DNA of 42,697 nucleotides, from positions 1-42,697 of the forward strand of contig DJQK01000097.1 in assembly GCA_002437575.1 (NCBI GenBank), read 5' to 3'. Below the pieces are notes generated by a model. It was not told where the DNA came from. It made no database searches and was given only the letters and a program-made list of their open reading frames with translations. Shown here one piece after another: positions 36,600 to 42,411 of the stretch. The translations under genes and the position numbers were made by a program. The stretch is from Clostridiales bacterium UBA6388. GTDB lineage: Bacteria; Bacillota; Clostridia; Oscillospirales; Oscillospiraceae. Position 1 is the stretch's first letter. Every line of letters begins with the position of its first letter.

Positions 36600-37023
36600 C
36601 GTTCCCGCCGCCCGTGATTGCGGAGATCAGTTCCGCGAATGCCGCCGGGTCTCCGTTCCGCTCGGCCTCAGACGCCCAGCCGAAGTTACATCCGAGGCTG
36701 AATTTCGCACCGTTTGAGCCGTCTTTGTCATAAAGCCGCTCTTCGGCATAGGCTTCGCAACGGGCCTTCGCGCGCGTAATCGTGTCACGATATTCTTCCC
36801 GGCCCTGATAGTCCAGCAGTACCTTTCGCCCGGACAGGCCGAGCGCAAGCGCAAGCCCCGTGACGGTTGGCGGCTTCGCTCCGACAATAACCGGTTGCCC
36901 GTGCTTGTCGTAGACGGGGTTTCCGTGCTTGTCGAGGCGCTTCGTCCCTTCACAGCTTGCGAAATAGGCGTCTATCGCCCGCTCCATCGCCTTTACGCTC
37001 TTGATCTTTCTCGGCTTTCCCAT
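36589..37023 (-). CDS. terS: Terminase small subunit
   Basis: This 144-aa protein starts at ATG 37023 with AAGGAGG. The helical DNA-binding N-terminus (KIKSVKAMERAIDAYFASCEGTK), HTH-like PTVTGLALALGLSGRKVLLDYQG, and helical core RDTITRAKARCEAYAEERLYDKDGSNGAKFSLGCNFGW fit terminase small subunits of Firmicutes phages. It recognises the packaging site and loads terL. Confidence 0.85.
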   Translation of the reverse strand: MGKPRKIKSVKAMERAIDAYFASCEGTKRLDKHGNPVYDKHGQPVIVGAKPPTVTGLALALGLSGRKVLLDYQGREEYRDTITRAKARCEAYAEERLYDKDGSNGAKFSLGCNFGWASEAERNGDPAAFAELISAITGGGNDAP

Positions 37024-37119
37024 CTCCCCGCCTCCTTTGCGCCGGTTTTGTTTATGCCAAAGCAGAGACGGGTATGCTCCGCCCCTGTGGCTTATATTTT
37101 ATCATGGCTTTTTGCTTAT

Positions 37120-37139
37120 AATCCCCCAACTGGGGGATT
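37120..37139. repeat. 8-bp hairpin in the gap before terS
   Basis: AATCCCCC-AACT-GGGGGATT lies in the 121-nt space between the HTH gene stop and the terS start. There is no T-run on the minus strand, so it is not a typical terminator. It could be an operator for the HTH protein beside it or part of a packaging site. Confidence 0.4.
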
Positions 37140-37144
37140 TGCCT

Positions 37145-37399
37145 TTAATTTTTCCGCCGTCCGATCAGACTGTCCGTTGAGACGTCAAAGAAATCGGCTA
37201 TTTTTACCATGGAATCAACGGATGGGCAGCGTTCTCCCCGCTCGTATTTGCGGATGATATTCCGGGACAGGCCGCAGCATTCCCCTAGTGCTTCCGGTGA
37301 CATCCCGTAGCGTTCCCGCAGCTTCCGCAGTTGCGCTGGGAATCCAGGCGGCGGAGGCGCGTTTCTTTTTCCGCTGTGCTTTCTGCTCACGCCCTGCAT
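37145..37399 (-). CDS. XRE helix-turn-helix protein before the terminase genes
   Basis: This 84-aa protein starts at ATG 37399 with AAAGGGA 7 nt upstream. A basic Pro-rich start (SRKHSGKRNAPPPPG) is followed by one HTH domain (FPAQLRKLRERYGMSPEALGECCGLSRNIIRKYERGERCPSVDSMVKIADFFDVSTDSLIG). It lies at the early-to-late transition, so I infer a late-gene regulator. Confidence 0.8.
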   Translation of the reverse strand: MQGVSRKHSGKRNAPPPPGFPAQLRKLRERYGMSPEALGECCGLSRNIIRKYERGERCPSVDSMVKIADFFDVSTDSLIGRRKN

Positions 37400-37557
37400 C
37401 CTCCGTCCCTTTCTGGCTCTATGCCCTTGCAATCGGATATATGGCGATACTTGGCGCAGCAATTCTCGCAGCGCCGATCGAAGCAGATGCAGTCTCTCCG
37501 GGTGCATACCGGCTTTCTTTCTGCGTGCGGGTGCTCATTTCGTTCCTGGCTCATCAT
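37387..37557 (-). CDS. Small Cys-rich zinc-binding-type protein
   Basis: This 56-aa protein starts at ATG 37557 (second ATG at 37554), 8 nt after GGAG. Seven Cys (CTRRDCICFDRRCENCCAKY and C near residues 46 and 54) suggest one or two metal sites. It overlaps the HTH gene by 13 nt. It is basic and probably binds nucleic acid. The family is not firmly recognised. Confidence 0.65.
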   Translation of the reverse strand: MMSQERNEHPHAERKPVCTRRDCICFDRRCENCCAKYRHISDCKGIEPERDGGCRA

Positions 37558-37601
37558 GTTGATCGCTCCTTTCCCCCTGAAACGCTACACATTTACAAGG
37601 C

Positions 37602-38369
37602 TTAATTTAAGCGGCTCCCGGTCCGCTTGCGCTCTTCTTTGGGGTTGTATACATATTTATAATATTGATGCCCGTACTTGGTCGTCCGGGCCTCGACTAA
37701 GATATAGCCGCGCGGGGCGACCGGCGGGTGCTTTGGCGAGTAGTCGCGGACAGCTTCCGTCGCGGGCTCCGGCTCGGGGCGGATGCAGTTTCGCGTCGCC
37801 TTGTAGCGGTGTCCGCCGAATTCCTTTCTCCAATGCGCGTGCAGGTAGCTGGCAAGGGCCGTGTAGTCCTGCCCGTGGTCAACCTTGTCGCCCTGCTCGT
37901 TTACATAGAAATTGTGCTTGCGCAGGTGCCGGACTTCGATCACGCTGCCGAGGCCCCATAGTTCGCCGATGGCTTCTTCCGGAATTCCTTCCGTAACCAT
38001 ATGTAAATGGAAGCGATTGGTTGTTTTGCCTCTGCCGTAAACCACGACAATTTTTGCCTTTGGATAGTGATACTGCATTCGGCGCACAAGATTGTCGCGC
38101 ACCCTTCGCATTTCCTCGGCGGTATGTACTTCATTTTCTGCATCCAGCGTCAGCGTGGAATACAAGCTTGTGGGTGAGAAATTGGCATTCATCAGCGCAA
38201 TGAAGCGGTTCAGCGAGAGTTTGCCGTTGAATTCATCGCGCTCCGCCTGCGTCTGGAAGCGCGGTTTGCGCGGCTTGCTGGTCTTTTTGTCCGCACTGTC
38301 GGACACGGTATACACGATCTGTGTACACACCTTCCCGGCAAATAGCCGGCGCTTGTGTCTTTTTGCCAT
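37602..38369 (-). CDS. rep: HUH-type rolling-circle replication initiator
   Basis: This 255-aa protein starts at ATG 38369 (ATG 38372 and GTG 38378 are alternatives behind AAAGAGG). The three HUH motifs are in order: motif I YSTLTLD (70-77), motif II FHLHMV (H121 and H123, metal binding), and motif III ASYLHAHWRKEF with probable catalytic Tyr175 and Lys182. It resembles the replication-associated HUH proteins of Firmicutes phages and plasmids. No DNA polymerase or helicase gene was seen in the window. I infer nicking at an origin to start DNA replication, as P2 gpA does. Confidence 0.8.
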   Translation of the reverse strand: MAKRHKRRLFAGKVCTQIVYTVSDSADKKTSKPRKPRFQTQAERDEFNGKLSLNRFIALMNANFSPTSLYSTLTLDAENEVHTAEEMRRVRDNLVRRMQYHYPKAKIVVVYGRGKTTNRFHLHMVTEGIPEEAIGELWGLGSVIEVRHLRKHNFYVNEQGDKVDHGQDYTALASYLHAHWRKEFGGHRYKATRNCIRPEPEPATEAVRDYSPKHPPVAPRGYILVEARTTKYGHQYYKYVYNPKEERKRTGSRLN

Positions 38370-38389
38370 CATCCACACCTCTTTCTCCC

Positions 38390-38411
38390 GGGCGGACAGA
38401 GTCGTCCGCCC
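38390..38411. repeat. Palindromic intergenic element (GGGCGGAC-N6-GTCCGCCC)
   Basis: An 8-bp perfect hairpin is flanked on the minus strand by TGTAGGG. This sequence type is, from memory, a common dispersed repeat in Oscillospirales chromosomes. It lies just upstream of the rep gene. It may mark host-derived DNA or act as RNA punctuation. Confidence 0.5.
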
Positions 38412-38437
38412 CTACAGGCCATCTGCCCGCTCAAAGC

Positions 38438-38458
38438 GTGGCCGGGGATTCCGGCCAC
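38438..38458. repeat. GGCCGG palindrome, copy A
   Basis: GTGGCCGG-GGATT-CCGGCCAC is an 8-bp perfect hairpin just after the stop of the 38463-38675 gene (reading leftward). It shares GGCCGG-n-ATTCCGGCC with the hairpin at 39443-39464. Confidence 0.5.
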
Positions 38459-38462
38459 AGTT

Positions 38463-38675
38463 TCAACGGGTACTTGTGCTGCTCATTTGTCTCAGCAGAG
38501 TAATCGCATTGACTTCTAATGCCGCGCATCTGGATTCAAGATCTGCAATTCGCTCTTTCATTTCGTCAAGCAGTGTGTCCATGCGGCATCTCATGCTGCG
38601 CAGCCTGAAAAACACCAGCACGCCCAGCGCGATCCACTCCAATGCAGCGGCAAGGCTCAAAATCTCAATCACCAT
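38463..38675 (-). CDS. Small membrane protein with coiled coil
   Basis: This 70-aa protein starts at ATG 38675, 9 nt after GGAGG and 11 nt inside the end of the upstream gene. One N-terminal transmembrane helix (ILSLAAALEWIALGVLVFF) is followed by a basic spacer and a coiled coil (MDTLLDEMKERIADLESRCAALEVNAITLLRQ). It may anchor a partner to the membrane. The family is not recognised. Confidence 0.65.
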   Translation of the reverse strand: MVIEILSLAAALEWIALGVLVFFRLRSMRCRMDTLLDEMKERIADLESRCAALEVNAITLLRQMSSTSTR

Positions 38676-39021
38676 TCTGTGCCGCCTCCATTTCCTTGCG
38701 TTCCTGCATGAAGCCATGCAGGAACAGCTCCAGCAGAGCGGCGGCGCGGTTGGTCAGCTTGGTGAAGTCCTTTTTGCTGATCTGCAACTCGCCCGTCGTT
38801 ACGACTTGCGTATCCGGGCTGCCGATGATCTGAATCGTCGGATTCGGTATCAGCTTCTTTGTGCCGTCTTTCTCTACCTTGAAAAGCGGCGGCGCGGACT
38901 GCTCCATGACGATGCGCGGCGGGTATGCCTCGCCCCGGAAGCTGGTATCCCAGCTCAGCTTTTCATAGTAGGCGACAAAATTGTCGAGGTCATGCGCAAA
39001 CGCGCCCATGATTTCTGCCAT
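38665..39021 (-). CDS. Phage early protein, unknown function
   Basis: This 118-aa protein starts at ATG 39021 with AAAGGAG. A helical start (IMGAFAHDLDNFVAYYEKLSWDTSFRGEAYPP) is followed by a beta region (IQIIGSPDTQVVTTGELQISKKDFTKLTNRAAALLELFLHGFM). It looks like a conserved alpha/beta phage protein. I do not recognise the family. Confidence 0.6.
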   Translation of the reverse strand: MAEIMGAFAHDLDNFVAYYEKLSWDTSFRGEAYPPRIVMEQSAPPLFKVEKDGTKKLIPNPTIQIIGSPDTQVVTTGELQISKKDFTKLTNRAAALLELFLHGFMQERKEMEAAQNGD

Positions 39022-39033
39022 TTTGAACTCCTT

Positions 39034-39423
39034 TCATACTTCCACGCACTCATCGGCGCGGATATTGATTCTTTTGCCGCCGGACTCGATCGCATAGCCG
39101 TACCGCTTGGTGTTTGTGGGCGGGCGGTATTTTTCTGCCGGGTAAGTCTGCCCGACCGCCGGACGCAGCTCCGGATAGATCTCGATCTGCTTTGTGATGC
39201 GAATATTGACCTTGCTGTGCGGCAGGCGCAGTTCGCCGTTTTCGGTACACAGATGCTCCTCCCGCCGCATGTGTCCTGCGGCCCGTGTTTCCTTGAAATT
39301 TGCATTTCTGCATTTCGGTGAGCAGCACGGCTTGTATTTATCGTACTGCCGCAGATAGCTTGGCGTCCTGTAAAACTCCTTCCCGCACTGCGGGCAGATC
39401 AGCTTGACTAATTCCTGTTTCAT
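39034..39423 (-). CDS. Zinc-ribbon protein, possibly DNA-binding
   Basis: This 129-aa protein starts at ATG 39423, 9 nt after AAAGG; ATG 39432 is too close. The N-terminal ribbon CPQCGKEFYRTPSYLRQYDKYKPCCSPKC (residues 10-38) carries two CxxC-type pairs. It continues with a basic and beta-rich part (IRITKQIEIYPELRPAVGQTYPAEKYRPPTNTKRYGYAI). It resembles small HNH-associated or recombination-associated zinc proteins, but no nuclease motif is visible. Confidence 0.65.
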   Translation of the reverse strand: MKQELVKLICPQCGKEFYRTPSYLRQYDKYKPCCSPKCRNANFKETRAAGHMRREEHLCTENGELRLPHSKVNIRITKQIEIYPELRPAVGQTYPAEKYRPPTNTKRYGYAIESGGKRINIRADECVEV

Positions 39424-39442
39424 GGCGTTCATCCTTTCGTCT

Positions 39443-39464
39443 GGGGGCCGGTATTCCGGCCCCC
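39443..39464. repeat. GGCCGG palindrome, copy B
   Basis: GGGGGCCGG-TATT-CCGGCCCCC is a perfect 9-bp hairpin 20 nt before the zinc-ribbon gene start, related to 38438-38458. It has no T-run. Confidence 0.55.
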
Positions 39465-39540
39465 GCAGGCAGGACGGGCTTTCACCGTCTGCGCACCGGC
39501 GCGCCACGCTCGCTTGTCAAACGCTGCGCATTTCCGGGCG

Positions 39541-39818
39541 AGCCGCCCTTGACTGCCGTCAGGCGGCTTATAAAAAAGGAGGCAAGCGATGCCGTCAGGC
39601 ATCGGCCGAACGCAGACCCAGCGAAGCGGTTTGCGTTCGGAAAGGAAGAAGGAGGCTGCGGATATGCAGCTTTCGGCTTTCGCCGGAAGCGGAATGGAGC
39701 AGGCTTCTTCTGACGTGCCCGGCGGTTGGGTGACGTTGACGGGTTCCGTTCGCGCGCACGTCCCACACGCGCTTTTTATCCCCGGCGCACGGGCTTGAGG
39801 GTTTTACCGTGCGCCGGG
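39541..39818. other. Hairpin-rich region, candidate origin or structured RNA
   Basis: Perfect inverted repeats are 39541-39547/39562-39568 (7 bp), 39587-39593/39598-39604 (7 bp, 4-nt loop), 39606-39614/39632-39640 (9 bp) and 39781-39792/39807-39818 (12 bp). No minus-strand gene with a ribosome binding site occupies 39424-39909, although genes are otherwise packed. It lies 1.2 kb upstream of rep. I infer an origin or a structured transcript. Confidence 0.45.
39589..39798 (+). CDS. Possible plus-strand small protein in the hairpin region
   Basis: A 69-codon frame starts at ATG 39589, 6 nt after AAGGAGG, with a second AAGGAGG-ATG start in the same frame at 39664. A possible promoter TTGACT-N16-TAAAAA precedes it (39550-39577). 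The start codon lies in a hairpin arm and the end in the 12-bp palindrome. The composition (MPSGIGRTQTQRSGLRSERKK...; GGWVTLTGSVRAHVPHALF) is not clearly protein-like, so this may be chance. Confidence 0.25.
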   Translation: MPSGIGRTQTQRSGLRSERKKEAADMQLSAFAGSGMEQASSDVPGGWVTLTGSVRAHVPHALFIPGARA

Positions 39819-39909
39819 TGCAAAGCCGTAGGATGCTCCCCCCCGCAGCCGTCTCAAGGCAAAGCGGCTGCGGCATATGTCCAAAAAATAAGGTTCCCCG
39901 GCTGATTGC

Positions 39910-40114
39910 CTATTCCCTGGTGCTGATATTCTTATGCAGCAGGCCGTCCCCGCTCTTTTTGAACGGCAGCGCCTTACGCCGCGCCTGCTCCTCCGGATTC
40001 CAGCCGCACCGCTCACAGAAATCCGGTGCGAGTTTTGCGTATTGGCAGGCGTTCCCGCCTTTCGGCAGGCCGCACACTGCGTGCGGGCTGCTCTCGTTTT
40101 TTTTCTTCCGGCAT
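39910..40114 (-). pseudogene. Small Cys-containing phage gene interrupted at an A8 tract
   Basis: ATG 40114 is well placed (AGGAG, 8 nt). The frame from it stops after 33 codons. The reading that looks like a known small phage protein (CGLPKGGNACQYAKLAPDFCERCGWNPEEQARRKALPF...LLHKNIST) is in the +1 frame. The frames meet at eight A (minus strand, 40104-40097). Removing one A gives a continuous 67-aa protein with two CxxC-like pairs. It may be a sequencing error, a real mutation or slippage. Confidence 0.55.
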
Positions 40115-40116
40115 GT

Positions 40117-40548
40117 TTAAATCTCCTGTATGTCAATTCCGAATTTTGACCGCATGAATTTCCGGTTGCGCAGATACTCCTTTGTCCGCGTCGGCTTGGA
40201 CTTCACATCCTCAACGACCAGCTTGCCGCCGAAGCGGTACGAGAAATCCGCCGTATAGCGCACCGCGCGGATGCGCTCGCCGGTCTCGGCGATGTAACTT
40301 TCCTGCAAGGTAAATTGCGGTTGGAGCCGCAGATCGGAGATAATGCCAGCCTGAAGCATCACCATCAGTTCGTCATAGCGCCGGGCCTCCTTTTGGCTGT
40401 CAAACCGGACCCCGGCCCGCTCGGCGGGTGTGTTGTGGTACTTGGCCGCGCTCTGCTGTGCCTGTGCCTCCGGCAGCACCTGCCGCGCGTAAGCCTCCCG
40501 CATCCTCGGCGGCATGTCCGCCATCGATTCAAAGCGCAGCCCGCTCAT
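40117..40548 (-). CDS. DUF1064 nuclease-like protein
   Basis: This 143-aa protein starts at ATG 40548, overlapping the upstream stop (ATGA). The core RFDSQKEARRYDELMVMLQAGIISDLRLQPQFTLQ and RAVRYTADFSYRFGGKLVVEDVKSKPTRTKEYLRNRKFM matches DUF1064. This family has a PD-(D/E)xK-like core (Glu in QKEARRY; Asp in TADFSY; ExVKS-like VVEDVKSK) and is thought to be a Holliday junction resolvase or nuclease in phage recombination/replication. The assignment is by motifs. Confidence 0.85.
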   Translation of the reverse strand: MSGLRFESMADMPPRMREAYARQVLPEAQAQQSAAKYHNTPAERAGVRFDSQKEARRYDELMVMLQAGIISDLRLQPQFTLQESYIAETGERIRAVRYTADFSYRFGGKLVVEDVKSKPTRTKEYLRNRKFMRSKFGIDIQEI

Positions 40549-40814
40549 TCGGCTGCTCCGTCCATCCGCGCGCCGCATTTGCCGCAGAAATTATGCCATC
40601 GTGAGCACAGCGTTGCTCCGCATACTGGGCAGTGATCATACGGAATATCCGTATGCACCATATTTCTGCGGTAAAGATTAGAGCCGTCCGCCGCAAAAAC
40701 GCCGTTCTCCTCATGGTACCCCACAATCGTCCTCGTGCGCACTTTCGTCACTGGCGACCCATGCACCACCGGCGCAACGTCGGCGGCGGGCGTGTACTTG
40801 GATGATGAGATCAT
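40545..40814 (-). CDS. Zinc-ribbon early protein
   Basis: This 89-aa protein starts at ATG 40814. The C-terminal ribbon CPVCGATLCSRWHNFCGKCGARM carries two CxxC pairs (plus one extra Cys and His). The N-terminal part is short and mixed (KVRTRTIVGYHEENGVFAADGSN). It overlaps the ASCH-like gene by 104 nt in another frame. Its function is unknown. Confidence 0.65.
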   Translation of the reverse strand: MISSSKYTPAADVAPVVHGSPVTKVRTRTIVGYHEENGVFAADGSNLYRRNMVHTDIPYDHCPVCGATLCSRWHNFCGKCGARMDGAAE

Positions 40815-41013
40815 CTTGATCGCGTCCTGTAGCCAGAGGCCCCGCGTTGGCCTTCACCATGAGCGTTCCCTTTCCGCCCGCTGTGCAGTAGATATAGCAT
40901 TTAAAAGGCACGCCGCACTTCGGCACGGTCTTCCGGATCTCGACCGCCTTGCTCCCGTTCAGGATCTTCCGCACCCACTCCGGGCGGATGCTGATTAACA
41001 CGGCTTTACTCAT
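40711..41013 (-). CDS. ASCH-like protein with aberrant C-terminus
   Basis: This 100-aa protein starts at ATG 41013 with AAGGAGG. Residues 1-45 (KAVLISIRPEWVRKILNGSKAVEIRKTVPKCGVPFKCYIYCTA) match the start of phage ASCH-domain proteins, which are thought to bind RNA or modified nucleotides. The rest, including a run of four Arg, does not look like an ASCH C-terminus and overlaps the zinc-ribbon gene by 104 nt. I infer that a deletion fused the ASCH start to downstream sequence, so the domain is probably incomplete. Confidence 0.65.
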   Translation of the reverse strand: MSKAVLISIRPEWVRKILNGSKAVEIRKTVPKCGVPFKCYIYCTAGGKGTLMVKANAGPLATGRDQDDLIIQVHARRRRCAGGAWVASDESAHEDDCGVP

Positions 41014-41377
41014 ACTTGCCTCCTTCCGGCTCTCCCGGCAGCGGCATCCAGTGGGTGATCAAATCCTGCGGAGCATCCCAGTTGCAGCACTTCCAACCGA
41101 GCCCCGGAATATACCGAGCTGCATCCACAATGCTCCCACCTGCGTCCTTAAAGGCGATAAGGTATCGCTTCAGGTGGTCTGTTGGCAGCCTCTCCTCCAC
41201 GCTGACCCACTGCGGCACCTTCTCCCGCAGCGCCGCGTTCTCGGCGGTCAGGCGCTCGATGAGGTCGGCGCTCACTTTCGGGCACCCATCACACCCGTAT
41301 CCCTTCGTAAACGGGCACTCCTCTGATTCTCCGCTTGCGCAAGCCCGCAGCGCCTGCATGATTTCCTGATCTGTCAT
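41006..41377 (-). CDS. DUF551 protein with N-terminal Cys motif
   Basis: This 123-aa protein starts at ATG 41377. The N-terminal part has four Cys (ACASGESEECPFTKGYGCDGCPK). A helix (DLIERLTAENAALREK) precedes the DUF551 core WVSVEERLPTDHLKRYLIAFKDAGG...GWKCCNWDAPQDLITHWMPLPGEP. DUF551 is a common small phage and prophage protein of unknown function. It overlaps the DUF3102 gene by 4 nt. Confidence 0.8.
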   Translation of the reverse strand: MTDQEIMQALRACASGESEECPFTKGYGCDGCPKVSADLIERLTAENAALREKVPQWVSVEERLPTDHLKRYLIAFKDAGGSIVDAARYIPGLGWKCCNWDAPQDLITHWMPLPGEPEGGKYE

Positions 41378-42411
41378 AGTGTATCCTCCATCGTCTTCCC
41401 CCAGGCGGCCAGCTGGGCGCGGATCGCCGCGCGGAGCTTTCCGGCCTTGTCTTCGTCCTCGATGCGGCTGACAGCCTGCGTCAGCTGGTTAAAGGCCGCC
41501 TGCCACTGGCCGAAATACAGCTGCGCGGCCGTCACGTCCTTGTCGGACATGGCAAGCTTTTTCCGCAGCGTCTCGACCTCGCCGGTCAGGCGCTCCTTTT
41601 CCTCATCCGAGGATGCGGTCTCTGCCGCCGCCTTTGCCGCAGCCAGCTGCTGTTTCAGGTTCTCTGCCTCTCTGCGGACGCGCTCGATCTCCTGCTCGGT
41701 TCTGGTGGTCTGCTTCCGCCATTCGTCGGTTTTCTTCTGGAGTTCCTTCTCCGCCTGCGCCCGGACCTTGGCCTCGGCGTCCCGGATCGCCTGCTCGTCG
41801 CGCTGGACGGCCACCTCAACAGGCCGGTTCCGGAGCGCTTCGAGTTCATCCGCCATGCGGCAGGCCTCATCCTTTGCGGCGGTCAGTTCATCTTCCATGC
41901 CGCGCATCTTTTCGTAGGCCTCCTGCGCCTCTTTCTTCGCATTCTCGGCGCGGAGGGAATCGCTGCTTGCCTGCCGCAGGGCGCTTTCGCGCTCCTGCCG
42001 GGCTGCGTCGCGTTCCTTGATCGCTTTTTCCAGTTCCCGGGCGGAAAGATTCTCTGCATCGACCGCTTCGGCGAATTCCTCGCGCTCGTCTTCCGGCACG
42101 GCCAAAAGCCGCAAAGCATTGGAAATACTCAAATTTTGCAACGTTGACGAATTTGGTTCAGCTCCGAAAATGCCGATCTGTGCCGCTCCGTACTCCTCGA
42201 AAATGCGAATCAGGCGTGTCGCTTTGGTCTGCGAAAACTCTGTGTTTTTCTTGATCCAGTCTGCCCATCCTCCGTGCGGCACCATTTCCTTTGCCGCCGC
42301 CAGTCTCCGTCCGATCTCTATGGCGTAATACACCGTCATAGCCTTCGCCTGCCGGGTCAGCTCCCGAATTTCTCCTCCGAGCCGCTCCGGCGTTACTGTC
42401 AAATTACTCAT
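41374..42411 (-). CDS. DUF3102 protein, ParB-like N-terminus and long coiled coil
   Basis: This 345-aa protein starts at ATG 42411, overlapping the PcfJ stop. Residues 1-125 match DUF3102 (AMTVYYAIEIGRRLAAAKEMVPHGGWADWIKKNTEFSQTKATRLIRIFEEYG...STLQNLSISNALRLLAVP). The rest is a long coiled coil (about 130-290). The N-terminal region resembles the helical DNA-binding part of ParB/KorB-like proteins. The gene contains a copy of the 16-bp dispersed motif. Its role is unknown; DNA binding or segregation is a hypothesis. Confidence 0.8.
   Translation of the reverse strand: MSNLTVTPERLGGEIRELTRQAKAMTVYYAIEIGRRLAAAKEMVPHGGWADWIKKNTEFSQTKATRLIRIFEEYGAAQIGIFGAEPNSSTLQNLSISNALRLLAVPEDEREEFAEAVDAENLSARELEKAIKERDAARQERESALRQASSDSLRAENAKKEAQEAYEKMRGMEDELTAAKDEACRMADELEALRNRPVEVAVQRDEQAIRDAEAKVRAQAEKELQKKTDEWRKQTTRTEQEIERVRREAENLKQQLAAAKAAAETASSDEEKERLTGEVETLRKKLAMSDKDVTAAQLYFGQWQAAFNQLTQAVSRIEDEDKAGKLRAAIRAQLAAWGKTMEDTL
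42135..42150. repeat. 16-bp dispersed motif, copy 3
   Basis: TTTGCAACGTTGACGA, exact, inside the DUF3102 gene (read there as SSTLQN on the minus strand). Copies 1 and 3 agree over 18 bp. Confidence 0.75.

Noticed and set aside
39482..39876. Minus-strand Arg-rich open frames in the hairpin region
   Set aside because: They have no ribosome binding sites and strongly Arg/Ser/Pro-biased composition, typical of off-frame reading of GC-rich DNA.
39910..40114. -1 programmed frameshift at the A8 tract
   Set aside because: The protein-like frame is +1 (or -2) relative to the ATG frame, so a standard -1 slip does not give it.
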